In this document: in pieces, positions 24,634 to 34,326 of the stretch
Numbering within the stretch: position 1 is the first letter of the stretch
Layout: every line of letters begins with the position of its first letter
Source of the DNA: Amylibacter sp. SFDW26
GTDB taxonomy: Bacteria > Pseudomonadota > Alphaproteobacteria > Rhodobacterales > Rhodobacteraceae
Reading direction: 5' to 3'
DNA: 64,000 nucleotides
Assembly (NCBI RefSeq): GCF_009184395.1
Contig: NZ_WEIC01000001.1
Span: 700,047 to 764,046 of the forward strand
Made by a program: the position numbers and the translations under genes
Notes under the pieces: generated by a model
Told to the model about the DNA's origin: nothing
Seen by the model: the letters and a program-made list of their open reading frames with translations, nothing else
The model's database searches: none

Positions 24634-25368
24634 ATGTCCGATGGGTCGCAACCTGGCGAAAAACCAACGTATAAGCGGGTTCTTTTAAAGATTTCTGGCG
24701 AAGCCCTGATGGGCGACCAAGGATTTGGTCTTAATCCTCCAACAGTTGAACGTATTGCTGGTGAAGTGAAAAATCTTCACGATTTGGGCGTTGAAGTTTG
24801 TCTTGTAATCGGTGGTGGTAATATTTTCCGTGGCCTTCAAGGGTCAGCGCAAGGTATGGAACGAACAACTGCCGATTATATGGGGATGTTAGCGACAGTC
24901 ATGAACGCGCTTGCGATGCAGGGGGCTTTGGAAGCCTTAAATGTTCATACACGTGTGATTTCTGCGATCCCGATGGATCAAGTTTGTGAACCCTATATTC
25001 GACGTCGCGCTGTGCGCCACTTAGAAAAGAAGCGTGTTTGTATTTTTGCAGCAGGTACAGGTAACCCGTATTTTACAACAGATACAGCAGCTACATTGCG
25101 TGCATCAGAAATGAATTGCGAAGCTATCTTCAAAGGCACACAAGTAGACGGAATTTACAATAAAGACCCTAAGACAAACGAAGATGCCGTGCGTTATGAT
25201 GCCGTGTCATATGATGAAGTTCTACAAAAGAACCTTAAAGTAATGGATGCGTCAGCAATTGCATTAGCACGTGACAACAATCTACCAATTATCGTATTCT
25301 CGTTGGACACACCAGGTGGTTTGGCTGGTATCTTGCGTGGGCAAGGAACTTATACGACAGTGGGTTGA
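24634..25368 (+). CDS. pyrH: UMP kinase
   Basis: A 244-residue UMP kinase (amino-acid kinase fold) converting UMP to UDP. Motifs are [13 protein letters not shown] near 16-28, [10 protein letters not shown] near 57, and [13 protein letters not shown] near 138-150. I chose ATG 24634 (MSDGSQPG) because AAAGGAG lies eight bases before it; the open frame reaches back to 24409 but that part overlaps miaA. First gene of the envelope and translation operon, followed by frr. Confidence 0.96.
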   Translation: MSDGSQPGEKPTYKRVLLKISGEALMGDQGFGLNPPTVERIAGEVKNLHDLGVEVCLVIGGGNIFRGLQGSAQGMERTTADYMGMLATVMNALAMQGALEALNVHTRVISAIPMDQVCEPYIRRRAVRHLEKKRVCIFAAGTGNPYFTTDTAATLRASEMNCEAIFKGTQVDGIYNKDPKTNEDAVRYDAVSYDEVLQKNLKVMDASAIALARDNNLPIIVFSLDTPGGLAGILRGQGTYTTVG

Positions 25369-25398
25369 ACCACTTAGAGCATGAATGGGGAGACAGTG

Positions 25399-25959
25399 AT
25401 GTCTGATATTGAAATTGATCTTAATGACATTGAACGCCGTATGGACGGTGCAATGAGCGCACTAAAAGTAGAATTCGCCAGCTTGCGCACAGGTCGTGCA
25501 TCAGCATCTATTCTTGAACCCGTTATGGTCGACGCTTACGGATCGTCAATGCCGCTTAACCAATGTGGAACAGTAAATGTTCCTGAACCGCGCATGATTA
25601 CGGTGACTGTTTGGGATAAGGGTCTTGTTGGGGCTGTTGAAAAAGCAATCCGTGATAGCGGTTTAGGCATGAACCCAGTTGTCGATGGCACAACACTGCG
25701 CTTGCCAATTCCAGAATTAAACGAAGAGCGCCGTACAGAGTTGTCAAAACTTGCAGGACAGTATGCAGAAAATGCAAAAGTTTCTGTGCGTAATGTCCGC
25801 CGTGACGGCATGGATCAAATCAAGAAAGCCAAAGCTGATGGTATGGGGGAAGATGACCAAAAAATATGGTCTGATGAAATTCAAACCCTGACAGATAATG
25901 CTATTGCAGCTCTAGATGCTATATTGGAAACCAAACAAGCAGAGATTATGCAGGTTTAA
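25399..25959 (+). CDS. frr: Ribosome recycling factor
   Basis: A 186-residue factor that splits post-termination ribosomes with EF-G. It has the usual two-domain pattern: [23 protein letters not shown] (in part) near 24-46, the central domain ([14 protein letters not shown]) and [16 protein letters not shown] near 131. ATG 25399 has GGGGAGA in front; an in-frame ATG at 25381 would add six residues not seen in the family. Lies 30 bases after pyrH. Confidence 0.96.
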   Translation: MSDIEIDLNDIERRMDGAMSALKVEFASLRTGRASASILEPVMVDAYGSSMPLNQCGTVNVPEPRMITVTVWDKGLVGAVEKAIRDSGLGMNPVVDGTTLRLPIPELNEERRTELSKLAGQYAENAKVSVRNVRRDGMDQIKKAKADGMGEDDQKIWSDEIQTLTDNAIAALDAILETKQAEIMQV

Positions 25960-25985
25960 CTGGAGTCCCAATAGGGATATATGCT

Positions 25986-26708
25986 GTGACACAATCCATT
26001 CAAAGAGACTTACAACATGTTGCTATCATAATGGATGGCAATGGACGCTGGGCTGTAAAGCGTGGTTTAGAGCGGCTTGATGGCCATATGCGCGGTGCAC
26101 GCATGGTTAAAAAGATCGTAAAAGCATCTAAGACATTTGGTGTAAAACATCTTACACTTTATGCATTCTCCACTGAAAATTGGAAACGGTCTGAAAAAGA
26201 AGTGTCAGGCTTGATGCGTATCTTTCGTCGTTATATTTTAGCGGAATCTGCCGATATGTTAGCAGAAGGTGTACGCATGAAGTTCATCGGCTGCCGTGAG
26301 CCACTGGACCCAAAACTGCGTAAACTAATCGACTGGATCGAAGAACAAACAGCGCATAACACGACATTAGAGCTGAATATCGCGCTAAATTACGGGGGGC
26401 GTGATGAATTGGTACGTGCATCTCAGAAAATGGCAACTGCTGTTCAAGCTGGTGATATTGCACCAGAAGAGATAACAGAAGACACAATCAATCAATACTT
26501 AGATACAGCAGGCACGCCAGACCCTGATTTGGTAATCCGTACATCTGGCGAATATCGCACATCTAATTTTCTTCCTTGGCAATCGGCATATGCTGAATAC
26601 GCATTTGTCGAAGAATCTTGGCCAGATTTCACAGTCGCAATCTATGAACAAACGCTTGCAGAATTTCGCAGTCGTGAACGCCGCTTTGGGTCTGTGATCG
26701 GGAAATGA
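25986..26708 (+). CDS. uppS: Undecaprenyl diphosphate synthase
   Basis: A 240-residue cis-prenyltransferase that builds the C55 lipid carrier for peptidoglycan from farnesyl diphosphate and IPP. It shows HVAIIMDGNGRWAVKRG (near 10-26, catalytic Asp), TLYAFSTENWKRS (near 58) and the closing RTSGEYRTSNFLPWQSAYAE (near 183). The start is GTG at 25986; no ATG is in frame. It overlaps cdsA by four bases. Confidence 0.95.
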   Translation: MTQSIQRDLQHVAIIMDGNGRWAVKRGLERLDGHMRGARMVKKIVKASKTFGVKHLTLYAFSTENWKRSEKEVSGLMRIFRRYILAESADMLAEGVRMKFIGCREPLDPKLRKLIDWIEEQTAHNTTLELNIALNYGGRDELVRASQKMATAVQAGDIAPEEITEDTINQYLDTAGTPDPDLVIRTSGEYRTSNFLPWQSAYAEYAFVEESWPDFTVAIYEQTLAEFRSRERRFGSVIGK

Positions 26709-27490
26709 GTGCAAAAGCGGACTTCTCTGATTTAACAACGCGGACAATATCCGCAATCGTTATGCTGGCTATCGCAGGTTTTACCCTTTGGCAGGGTGGT
26801 CTAGCTTTCCAATACCTATTGATCGTTTTAGCGGGGCTTATGGCTTGGGAACTCAGCCAAATGCACGATACACGCAAATGGCTACCTATATTGTCAGGCG
26901 CGTTTGTTGCTGCAGTTGTATACATATCCTTTTTTCCAATAGGTATATCTCCAACGGCATTAACAGTCCTTAAATTGGCTCCATGCTTATTAATTTCTGG
27001 CTTACACGTTGAAAAAACGCGCTTTACTGTCTTTTTAGGTCTGTTGGTCTTTATGGCGGCAACGACAGATCTTGGCACATTTAGAATTGAACAAGGGTTT
27101 GTTTTAACAATCTGGCTACTCCTTTGTATTATTGCCAGTGATGTTGGTGGATACTTTGCAGGCAAAATCTTTGGCGGCCCAAAACTTTGGGTGCGTATTA
27201 GCCCTAAAAAGACATGGTCAGGTACAATAGGCGGTTGGGCATTAGCTGCCATTGTTGGTTTATGTATTGTTATATTTACGGCGCAACCATGGGTATTGGT
27301 TCCTGCATCCATTTTGGTCGCCATCGCAGCACAAGCAGGTGATTTGCTTGAATCCGCTGTGAAACGTCGCGCAGGGGTGAAAGATAGCAGCAACCTTATA
27401 CCTGGTCATGGTGGCCTGTTAGATCGTTTTGACGGCGTATTAGGGGTATGTTTCTTACTAGGTCTAGCTGGCCTCTTAGGTGTTTATTGA
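26705..27490 (+). CDS. cdsA: Phosphatidate cytidylyltransferase
   Basis: A 261-residue inner-membrane enzyme making CDP-diacylglycerol from phosphatidate and CTP. About seven to eight membrane spans are seen. The C-terminal signature SAVKRRAGVKDSSNLIPGHG then GLLDRFDG (about 218-247) and the earlier ISPKKTWSGTIGG (about 165) are diagnostic. Its start overlaps uppS (ATGA) and its last base overlaps the dxr start. Confidence 0.94.
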   Translation: MSAKADFSDLTTRTISAIVMLAIAGFTLWQGGLAFQYLLIVLAGLMAWELSQMHDTRKWLPILSGAFVAAVVYISFFPIGISPTALTVLKLAPCLLISGLHVEKTRFTVFLGLLVFMAATTDLGTFRIEQGFVLTIWLLLCIIASDVGGYFAGKIFGGPKLWVRISPKKTWSGTIGGWALAAIVGLCIVIFTAQPWVLVPASILVAIAAQAGDLLESAVKRRAGVKDSSNLIPGHGGLLDRFDGVLGVCFLLGLAGLLGVY

Positions 27491-28653
27491 TGCGTCGCAT
27501 TTCTATTTTTGGGGCCACAGGATCTGTTGGTCAAAATACAGTAAAGATAATAAAAGGTGACCAAGCAAATTTTAATGTGATTGCTGTAAGCGGTGGTAAG
27601 AACATAAAAAAGCTTGCTGAAATAGCCAAGACCTTAGATGCAGACATAGCGATTACATCTGAGATGACGCTTTTAGATGAACTCAAAGACCTACTCAAAG
27701 GAACGTCTATATCTGTGCAAGCGGGGCGTGAAGCTTTAATTGATGCTGCTTCACAAACTGTTGATTGGGCTATGTCAGCCGTGGTGGGGTTTGCAGGTCT
27801 GGAACTGAGCCTAGCAATCGCTAAGCATAGTAAAACATTGGCATTAGCGAATAAAGAAAGCCTTGTTTGCGGTGGGGTATTGCTAAAAGATACCTGCAAA
27901 CAATCTGGTTGTCGACTTTTGCCAGTAGACAGTGAACATTCTGCAATTTTTCAATCTCTTGTTGGTGAAAATATTCGCAACGTAGAACGCATCATATTAA
28001 CAGCATCAGGTGGACCATTTTTAAATACACCACTTGCTGAAATGGCAAAAGTAACACCGGAACAAGCAGCAGATCATCCCAATTGGTCTATGGGAAAACG
28101 CATTTCAATTGACAGCGCATCTATGTTTAACAAGGCGATGGAAATCATTGAAACAAAAGAACTATTTGATGTAAAGTCAGATCAAATAGAAGCCGTTATT
28201 CATCCACAATCCATTATTCACAGCATGGTTGGATTTAACGACGGTTCTATAATGGCGCAAATGGGACATCCAGACATGTGCAGTGCGATTGGTTATGCAT
28301 TGTATTGGCCTGACCGCAAAGATGCGGGCGTTAAACGTTTGGATTTTTCCCAATTATCTCAACTTGATTTTCAACAGGCAGATACAAAACGTTTCCCAGC
28401 TATTCATATCGCACATGACGTTATGAAAATGGGGGGATTATCAGGTGCTGTATTCAATGCTGCTAAAGAACAAACGCTCGATTTATTTTTAGATGCACAA
28501 ATTGGTTTCCTTGATATGGCGGATTTGGTTGCAAAAACCGTACACTCCGCTACGGAAATGAACAGTTTCAGTGCAGATTCAATGGACAAAATTACCAAAG
28601 CTGATACATGGGCTAGAAGCTATGTGAATGAACTTGCAGGATGTACTAAATAA
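27490..28653 (+). CDS. dxr: 1-deoxy-D-xylulose-5-phosphate reductoisomerase
   Basis: A 387-residue enzyme of the MEP isoprenoid pathway, converting DXP to MEP with NADPH. It begins with RRISIFGATGSVGQNTVKII (NADPH-binding), has ALANKESLVCGG (near 116-127), PVDSEHSAIFQ with metal-binding Asp/Glu (near 145), and SMGKRISIDSASMFNKAME (near 200-218). ATG 27490 overlaps the cdsA stop (TTGATG). The precursors feed UppS in the same operon. Confidence 0.95.
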   Translation: MRRISIFGATGSVGQNTVKIIKGDQANFNVIAVSGGKNIKKLAEIAKTLDADIAITSEMTLLDELKDLLKGTSISVQAGREALIDAASQTVDWAMSAVVGFAGLELSLAIAKHSKTLALANKESLVCGGVLLKDTCKQSGCRLLPVDSEHSAIFQSLVGENIRNVERIILTASGGPFLNTPLAEMAKVTPEQAADHPNWSMGKRISIDSASMFNKAMEIIETKELFDVKSDQIEAVIHPQSIIHSMVGFNDGSIMAQMGHPDMCSAIGYALYWPDRKDAGVKRLDFSQLSQLDFQQADTKRFPAIHIAHDVMKMGGLSGAVFNAAKEQTLDLFLDAQIGFLDMADLVAKTVHSATEMNSFSADSMDKITKADTWARSYVNELAGCTK

Positions 28654-28656
28654 CTA

Positions 28657-29985
28657 ATGTTTGATTTTCTTAATTATATCCCCGTTGTAGGTCCACTTTT
28701 AACAACAATCGTTCCATTTGTAATTGTTCTTAGCATTGTCGTTGCTATCCATGAATATGGTCACTACATCGTCGGTCGATGGTGCGGAATTCATGCAGAA
28801 GTGTTCTCTTTGGGCTTTGGCCCAGTTATCGTATCACGCTATGATAAACACGGCACCAAATGGCAATTAGCGGCCCTTCCTTTGGGTGGGTATGTTCGTT
28901 TTCTAGGTGATTCAGATGGAAGTAGTTTGAAGACATCTAAAGTAGATGCAACACTACAGCATAAAACTTTAAATGGCGCAAAACTATATAAGCGTGCGTT
29001 AACTGTTTTTGCAGGTCCTGCAGCAAACTTTATTCTATCGGCCGTTATCTTCACAGGCCTTGCTTTCTATATTGGTACAGCGTCAAATGCACCAATTGTT
29101 GGCAAAGTAGCTAACTTACCATCATCACTGTCTCAGCTTGAAGAAGGCGATGAAATCCTTTCGATCAATAGAATAGGGATTAGTGAATTCGCCGATATTT
29201 ATAACTTATATACACAATTCAATGACGAACCGTCTTTAGAATACGCTGTGATACGAAACGGGAAAGATCTCATCATTCCAGGACCGTCTCTATCGCCAGC
29301 CTTGGTTGGTAATGTCTTACCAGTATCTCCGGCAAGTAAAGCTGGGTTAGAGCAGGGTGACGTAATTTTATCCGCAGATAATATCGCAATTACATCATTC
29401 TCACGTTTGGTGGAGATCATTAAAGACTCAAAATCAGAAAGTATCGCCCTAAATGTATGGCGTAACGGTACTGAAATTGAACTGTCTATCACACCAGAAT
29501 TTAGAGATATCCAAGTTGGCGAAGCTCAATTCGAAAAACGAATGATGATTGGTGTAAGTTCTGCTTTACCTTTTCATGCAGTAGTGGAATCTGTACCAGC
29601 GTTTGATGCGGTAATGGCTGGTATTTCACGTACATATTTTGTGATTTCAAGCTCTATTGATAGTATTTATTTGATAATTACAGGAAAAGTGGGGGCCGAA
29701 AACCTACAAGGGCCTCTTGGTATTGCTCAAGTGTCTGGCCACCAAGCCGCATCTGGACTGTTAGCATTTATCTCTTTAATCGGTTTTATTTCCACAGCAA
29801 TTGGCTTTTTGAATTTGCTACCAATACCTGTTTTAGATGGCGGACATCTAGTTTTATATCTTTATGAAGCAGTTGTGCGTCGCCCCCCAAGCCCTAAGGC
29901 AATTCAAGTCGTTATGACAATGGGTCTAACGATGCTTCTCTCACTGATGTTGTTCGCAACATTTAATGATATAATGAGACTATAA
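28657..29985 (+). CDS. rseP: Site-2 intramembrane protease RseP
   Basis: A 442-residue M50 zinc metalloprotease. HEYGH (about 32-36) carries the zinc His and catalytic Glu inside the first span, and LLPIPVLDGGHLV (about 388) supplies the third ligand Asp. Two PDZ domains lie between (GNVLPVSPASKAGLEQGDVI near 222-241 is the clearer). In known systems it cuts anti-sigma factors in the membrane stress response. It lies three bases after dxr and directly before bamA. Confidence 0.93.
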   Translation: MFDFLNYIPVVGPLLTTIVPFVIVLSIVVAIHEYGHYIVGRWCGIHAEVFSLGFGPVIVSRYDKHGTKWQLAALPLGGYVRFLGDSDGSSLKTSKVDATLQHKTLNGAKLYKRALTVFAGPAANFILSAVIFTGLAFYIGTASNAPIVGKVANLPSSLSQLEEGDEILSINRIGISEFADIYNLYTQFNDEPSLEYAVIRNGKDLIIPGPSLSPALVGNVLPVSPASKAGLEQGDVILSADNIAITSFSRLVEIIKDSKSESIALNVWRNGTEIELSITPEFRDIQVGEAQFEKRMMIGVSSALPFHAVVESVPAFDAVMAGISRTYFVISSSIDSIYLIITGKVGAENLQGPLGIAQVSGHQAASGLLAFISLIGFISTAIGFLNLLPIPVLDGGHLVLYLYEAVVRRPPSPKAIQVVMTMGLTMLLSLMLFATFNDIMRL

Positions 29986-30070
29986 TTAAGGGCATAAATT
30001 ATGATGGTTAAACACAATGAGCCATGATATACCGCAAAAAATCGCGGACAATGCAGATAAGAGTTAATCT

Positions 30071-32407
30071 ATGAAATTCGTTACGAACAAACCAACCCTA
30101 AAAACAACACTAAAGTCTACAGCATTAGCTGTCGGTCTAAGTTTTATGACTGCTTCAGTTGCACCAAACTTGTTTATGGTGCATGCGCAAGCCTCCGCTA
30201 CATTTAGCAGAATTGATGTTGCAGGAAACGAACGTATCTCATCGGATACTATTCGCTCTATTTCAGGGATTACACCTGGTGTGCGTGTTACACCTGGACA
30301 AATTAATGGTGCTGTACAAAATTTAGTAGATTCTGGTCTGTTTGAAACTGTTGATGTAAACCCAGAACGCGGCCGCTTGGTTATTGAAGTCGTAGAACAC
30401 CCAACGATTAACTTAATTCGTATTGAAGGCAATAAACGTCTTAAAGATGATGCTCTGATACAACTCGTTGAATCGAAATCACGCCGCGCATTTTCACCGC
30501 GTCTTGCCGAAGCGGATGCACAGGCTATTGCCCAAGCGTACACAGTAACTGGGCGTTTATCTGCTAGTGTAAATCCAAAGATCATCCGTCGTTCAGATAA
30601 TCGTGTTGATTTGGTATTTGAAGTTAAAGAAGGCGGTATTTCCGATGTTGGGCGTATTACATTTCTTGGTAACAGAAAATATTCAGATCGCCGTTTAAGA
30701 CGTGTTATTGCCTCTAAACAAGCTGGCCTGTTTAGAGGTATTGTTAAAGGTGACACATTTGTAGAAGATCGTATCGCTGTAGATATACAGCGTCTGCGTG
30801 CTTTCTACGAAAAGCGTGGCTATATTGATTTTGAAGTTGAATCCACAACTGCTGAATTTGCAAAACAACGGAACTCGTTCCAAGTGGCTTTAAAAATTAA
30901 AGAAGGTCAGAAATATAGCTTTGGTGACGTGACTATCATTAGTCTAGAAGATGATATTGATGAGGCCGATTATCAGAAGCTAAATACACTGAAAAAAGGT
31001 TCGACTTATATACCAGATCAAGTGGACAATGTTCTTGAGCGCATTGATTTCCAAGCCGCTTCTGAAGGCAAAAATTTCGTTCAATCTATTCCGCGTATTA
31101 CACGTAACGATGATACACGCACATTAGACATCGAGATTGAGATTCAACGTGGCGCTCGACGGTTTGTTGAGAGAATTGATATCGAAGGTAACTCTACAAC
31201 TCTTGACAGAGTTATCCGTGGTAAGTTTAGAACGGTTGAAGGGGATCCATTTAACCGTCGTGAAATCCGTAATGGTACAACACGGGTACGTGCAACAAAT
31301 TTCTTTGAAAGCGTAGATGTTCAAACGCGTGAAGGGTCTAGTCCGGAACAGGTTATTGTTGACGTAGATGTTGTAGAAAAACCAACTGGGTCATTTGGCT
31401 TTGGTATTACGGCGAGTACAGATAATGGCTTGGGTGTGTCTGTTAACATTAATGAACGTAACTTCTTGGGTCGAGGGCAACGTATTGGTGCATCCATTAT
31501 TGCTGCATCAGAAGATAGCCGTTTTCAAATTGAGTTCCAAGAACCTCAATTTTTAGGGCGCGATATTGCGCTTGGATTGGATTTTGGATTTGGCACAACT
31601 GAACGTGATGAAAATGCATTTGAAACAACCTCAATCTCTTTCAGCCCAAGCATTACATTTCCTGTAAGCGAGAATGGCCGTTTGCGTTTATTCACAACAT
31701 TTTCAAACGACAAAATTGAAGGCACAGGGAATTTAACTGATGCCACAATTACATCACAAGCGCTTCTGAGTGATTTCGATACAACATCAACTGGTTTAAT
31801 TGGAGCGACTTATAGCTTAGACAAACGAAATTCAGTCATTGAGCCAACATCTGGCTACAATTTTTCAGTTACACAAGAATTGGCTGGATTGACTGGTGAT
31901 AGGTCTTTTGCGCGTACACAAGCAGAAGCAAAAATCTTTAAGTCGTTTTTTAACGAAGAAGTTATTGTTTCAGCAGAAGTTCAAGGTGGTTTTATTGCAT
32001 CGTCAGATCCAACACTTATAACGGAACGTTTTTCACTTGGTGGCGATAGTTTGCGTGGCTTTGAGATATTGGGTGTTGGCCCACGTGACACAATCGCAGA
32101 TCAATCTCTTGGTGGCGATAGATTTGTTTCCGCGCGTGTTGAAGCAAGCTTTCCATTAGGGGCCCCAGAAGAGTTTGGTGTTCATGGTGGTCTATTCTTT
32201 GATGCAGGTTCATTGTGGGGATTTGAAAATGCGTTGAACGCAGGAGGTGTTACTGGAACAGATTTCTCTCTCAGAACGGCTGTTGGTGTATCACTTTTCT
32301 GGGAATCGCCACTTGGCCCACTTCGGTTTGACTTTGCCCGTGCTTTGCAGAAAGAAGACTTTGACAAGACAGAAAACTTCCGTTTCTCAGTATCTTCGCG
32401 CTTCTAG
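30071..32407 (+). CDS. bamA: Outer-membrane protein assembly factor BamA
   Basis: A 778-residue Omp85 protein, the core of the BAM machine that inserts beta-barrel proteins. It has a signal region (about 1-40), five POTRA domains (about 45-430; repeats such as RIDVAGNERIS, LIRIEGNKRLK, RITFLGNRKYS, RIDIEGNSTTL) and a 16-strand barrel with the conserved SLGGDSLRGFE (about 655; lid-lock RGF) and a final aromatic residue (SSRF). Directly followed by ompH, a periplasmic chaperone gene. Confidence 0.96.
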   Translation: MKFVTNKPTLKTTLKSTALAVGLSFMTASVAPNLFMVHAQASATFSRIDVAGNERISSDTIRSISGITPGVRVTPGQINGAVQNLVDSGLFETVDVNPERGRLVIEVVEHPTINLIRIEGNKRLKDDALIQLVESKSRRAFSPRLAEADAQAIAQAYTVTGRLSASVNPKIIRRSDNRVDLVFEVKEGGISDVGRITFLGNRKYSDRRLRRVIASKQAGLFRGIVKGDTFVEDRIAVDIQRLRAFYEKRGYIDFEVESTTAEFAKQRNSFQVALKIKEGQKYSFGDVTIISLEDDIDEADYQKLNTLKKGSTYIPDQVDNVLERIDFQAASEGKNFVQSIPRITRNDDTRTLDIEIEIQRGARRFVERIDIEGNSTTLDRVIRGKFRTVEGDPFNRREIRNGTTRVRATNFFESVDVQTREGSSPEQVIVDVDVVEKPTGSFGFGITASTDNGLGVSVNINERNFLGRGQRIGASIIAASEDSRFQIEFQEPQFLGRDIALGLDFGFGTTERDENAFETTSISFSPSITFPVSENGRLRLFTTFSNDKIEGTGNLTDATITSQALLSDFDTTSTGLIGATYSLDKRNSVIEPTSGYNFSVTQELAGLTGDRSFARTQAEAKIFKSFFNEEVIVSAEVQGGFIASSDPTLITERFSLGGDSLRGFEILGVGPRDTIADQSLGGDRFVSARVEASFPLGAPEEFGVHGGLFFDAGSLWGFENALNAGGVTGTDFSLRTAVGVSLFWESPLGPLRFDFARALQKEDFDKTENFRFSVSSRF

Positions 32408-32412
32408 GGTAT

Positions 32413-32976
32413 ATGCAAAAATATAGCATCATATTCGTATTTTTTGCTGCACTAATTTTTGGGCAAACGCCTTATAGGGCGTTTGCTCAATCGTTTCCAA
32501 CATCTGAAGAATTATCAAACGTTGCAACTATAGACCAAGAACGTCTGTTTAATGGCAGTGCGTATGGACAAAGTTTCACAGCGAAACTTCAAAAGGACAC
32601 CAATGCTTTAGCAGACGAAAATAGACGCATAGAGCAAGAATTGGTTTCTGAAGAAAACGACTTAACACAAAAGCGCAAAGAGCTATCGAATGTCGAATTT
32701 CGTAAACTTGCCAGTACATTTAACGAAAAAGTCGAAAAAATACGCGCGGAACAAGCCTTGAAGACCAATGAACTGAATGCAACCCTCATTCAGGCACGCC
32801 GAGCCTTTTTTAAACTTGCACAACCTATTATCATAGATTTGATGCAAGAGCGTGGAATTAAATTTATACTGAATAATCAAGCTATTTTCATTTCTACTTC
32901 AGACGGTGATATCACCGATGAGGCAATTGAACGAATTAATACTAGCCTTAGTTCTTCACCAGCATCACAAGAATGA
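32413..32976 (+). CDS. OmpH/Skp family outer-membrane protein chaperone
   Basis: A 187-residue secreted protein: signal peptide about 1-25 (ending AFAQS), then the Skp-like body with VATIDQERLFNGSAYG (near 37-52), a long charged coiled coil (about 60-125, DENRRIEQELVSEENDL) and an ending with ILNNQAIFISTSDGDIT. Skp carries unfolded outer-membrane proteins through the periplasm to BamA. The signal-peptide codons contain a 9-bp perfect hairpin (32463-32486). Five bases separate it from bamA. Confidence 0.88.
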   Translation: MQKYSIIFVFFAALIFGQTPYRAFAQSFPTSEELSNVATIDQERLFNGSAYGQSFTAKLQKDTNALADENRRIEQELVSEENDLTQKRKELSNVEFRKLASTFNEKVEKIRAEQALKTNELNATLIQARRAFFKLAQPIIIDLMQERGIKFILNNQAIFISTSDGDITDEAIERINTSLSSSPASQE

Positions 32977-33045
32977 TAAGCAATCTGCTTGATTAGCAAT
33001 CATTTGATTGTTACTCAAGATAGATAAACAGCAGGGACAATACGC

Positions 33046-33510
33046 ATGAGCGAAGATACTTCTACTACCGTCGACATTCAGGAAATTAAACGCCTAATTC
33101 CACATAGATACCCATTTCTGTTAATCGACAAAGTCCGAGATGTTGTCTTACGCGAAAGCGCTGTTGGCATTAAAAATGTGACATACAATGAGCCACATTT
33201 TCAAGGCCATTTCCCAAGTATGCCAGTCATGCCGGGTGTGACAATTGTTGAAGCGATGGCACAAACTGCTGCGGTCTTAGTAAGCAAATCGATGGGTATG
33301 CAAGATAGTGAAACATTGGTTTACTTTATGACTATTGATAAATGTAAATTCCGCCATAAAGTCGGACCTGGCGATGTACTTGAACTTCATGTGAAAGTTC
33401 TTCGTGGAAGCAGTAAGATTTGGAAGTTTTATGGCGAAGGTATCGTGGATGATAAAGTCGTTACGTCAGCCGAGTTTGCTGCAATGATGGTACCACCAGA
33501 AGAGGCCTAA
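33046..33510 (+). CDS. fabZ: 3-hydroxyacyl-[acyl-carrier-protein] dehydratase FabZ
   Basis: A 154-residue hot-dog-fold dehydratase of fatty-acid synthesis. The family signatures [14 protein letters not shown] (near 16-29) and [22 protein letters not shown] in part (catalytic His near 56, Glu near 70) are clear. It keeps hydroxyacyl-ACP balanced with the lipid A enzyme LpxA, whose gene starts two bases after its stop. Confidence 0.96.
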   Translation: MSEDTSTTVDIQEIKRLIPHRYPFLLIDKVRDVVLRESAVGIKNVTYNEPHFQGHFPSMPVMPGVTIVEAMAQTAAVLVSKSMGMQDSETLVYFMTIDKCKFRHKVGPGDVLELHVKVLRGSSKIWKFYGEGIVDDKVVTSAEFAAMMVPPEEA

Positions 33511-33511
33511 A

Positions 33512-34321
33512 ATGACGGTTCATACGACTGCAGATATACACCCAACAGCAATTATAGAAGAGGGTGCTACTGTCGGTGCAGACTGTAAGATCGGACCCTA
33601 TGCTGTTGTTGGCCCTGAAGTTACTTTAGGCGCAAATGTTGAATTAAAGTCCCATGCAGTTATCGCTGGTTGGACAGATATTGGTGATGACAGCACAGTA
33701 TTTCCTTTCGCATCAGTTGGTCATATCCCGCAAGATTTAAAATTTGCAGGAGAACGCACCAAATTAGAAATCGGTAAAAAAAACCGCATTCGGGAAGGGG
33801 CAACAATTAGCCCAGGTACTGAAGGTGGCGGTGGTCTAACCAAAATTGGCGATAATAATCTATTAATGATGCACACTCATGTTGGCCATGACTGTATCAT
33901 TGGCAATAACAATGTACTCGCAAACTACGTTGGTATCGCTGGTCACGTTATTGCTGGTGATAATATAGTTATGGGTGCACATTCTGGCATCCATCAATTT
34001 TGCCGTATAGGTTCGGGTGCAATGTTGGCTGCATTCGCTGCTGTGGTAGAGGATGTTATCCCATATGGCACCGTTTCAGGCAATCGCGCTAAACTAGATG
34101 CATTAAACCTGATTGGTTTAAAACGTCGCGGACATTCCAAAGATGAAATAAACGCTTTGCGTGCCGCCTATAAAGATGTGTTCCATGGCCAACAGGGTGT
34201 TCTGCGTGAACGTGCCCTAGCTGCACTGCAAACATATCCTGACAGTACATTGGTCGCTGATATGGTAGAATTTATGACATCTGATACGAACCGCCACATA
34301 TGTACTGCAAGTAAGGTTTAA
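33512..34321 (+). CDS. lpxA: Acyl-ACP--UDP-N-acetylglucosamine O-acyltransferase
   Basis: A 269-residue left-handed beta-helix protein with many hexapeptide repeats (IHPTAIIEEGATVG, IGPYAVVGPEVTLG). It transfers a hydroxyacyl chain to UDP-GlcNAc, the first step of lipid A. MMHTHVGHDCIIGNNN (near 111-126) holds the catalytic His, and GLKRRGHSKDEI (near 202) begins the C-terminal helices. Only one base separates the fabZ stop from its start codon. Confidence 0.96.
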   Translation: MTVHTTADIHPTAIIEEGATVGADCKIGPYAVVGPEVTLGANVELKSHAVIAGWTDIGDDSTVFPFASVGHIPQDLKFAGERTKLEIGKKNRIREGATISPGTEGGGGLTKIGDNNLLMMHTHVGHDCIIGNNNVLANYVGIAGHVIAGDNIVMGAHSGIHQFCRIGSGAMLAAFAAVVEDVIPYGTVSGNRAKLDALNLIGLKRRGHSKDEINALRAAYKDVFHGQQGVLRERALAALQTYPDSTLVADMVEFMTSDTNRHICTASKV

Positions 34322-34326
34322 AGTTT

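Noticed and set aside
26629-27393. 254-codon open frame antisense to cdsA
   Set aside because: The + strand gene is well supported by family motifs and operon overlap; the antisense product looks like no known protein.
30004-30070. 16-codon frame (MSHDIPQKIADNADKS) between rseP and bamA
   Set aside because: Too short, no good ribosome-binding site, and lies in the bamA leader.
30064-30756. 230-codon open frame antisense to bamA
   Set aside because: Low-complexity Ser/Thr/Arg-rich shadow of a clearly real gene.
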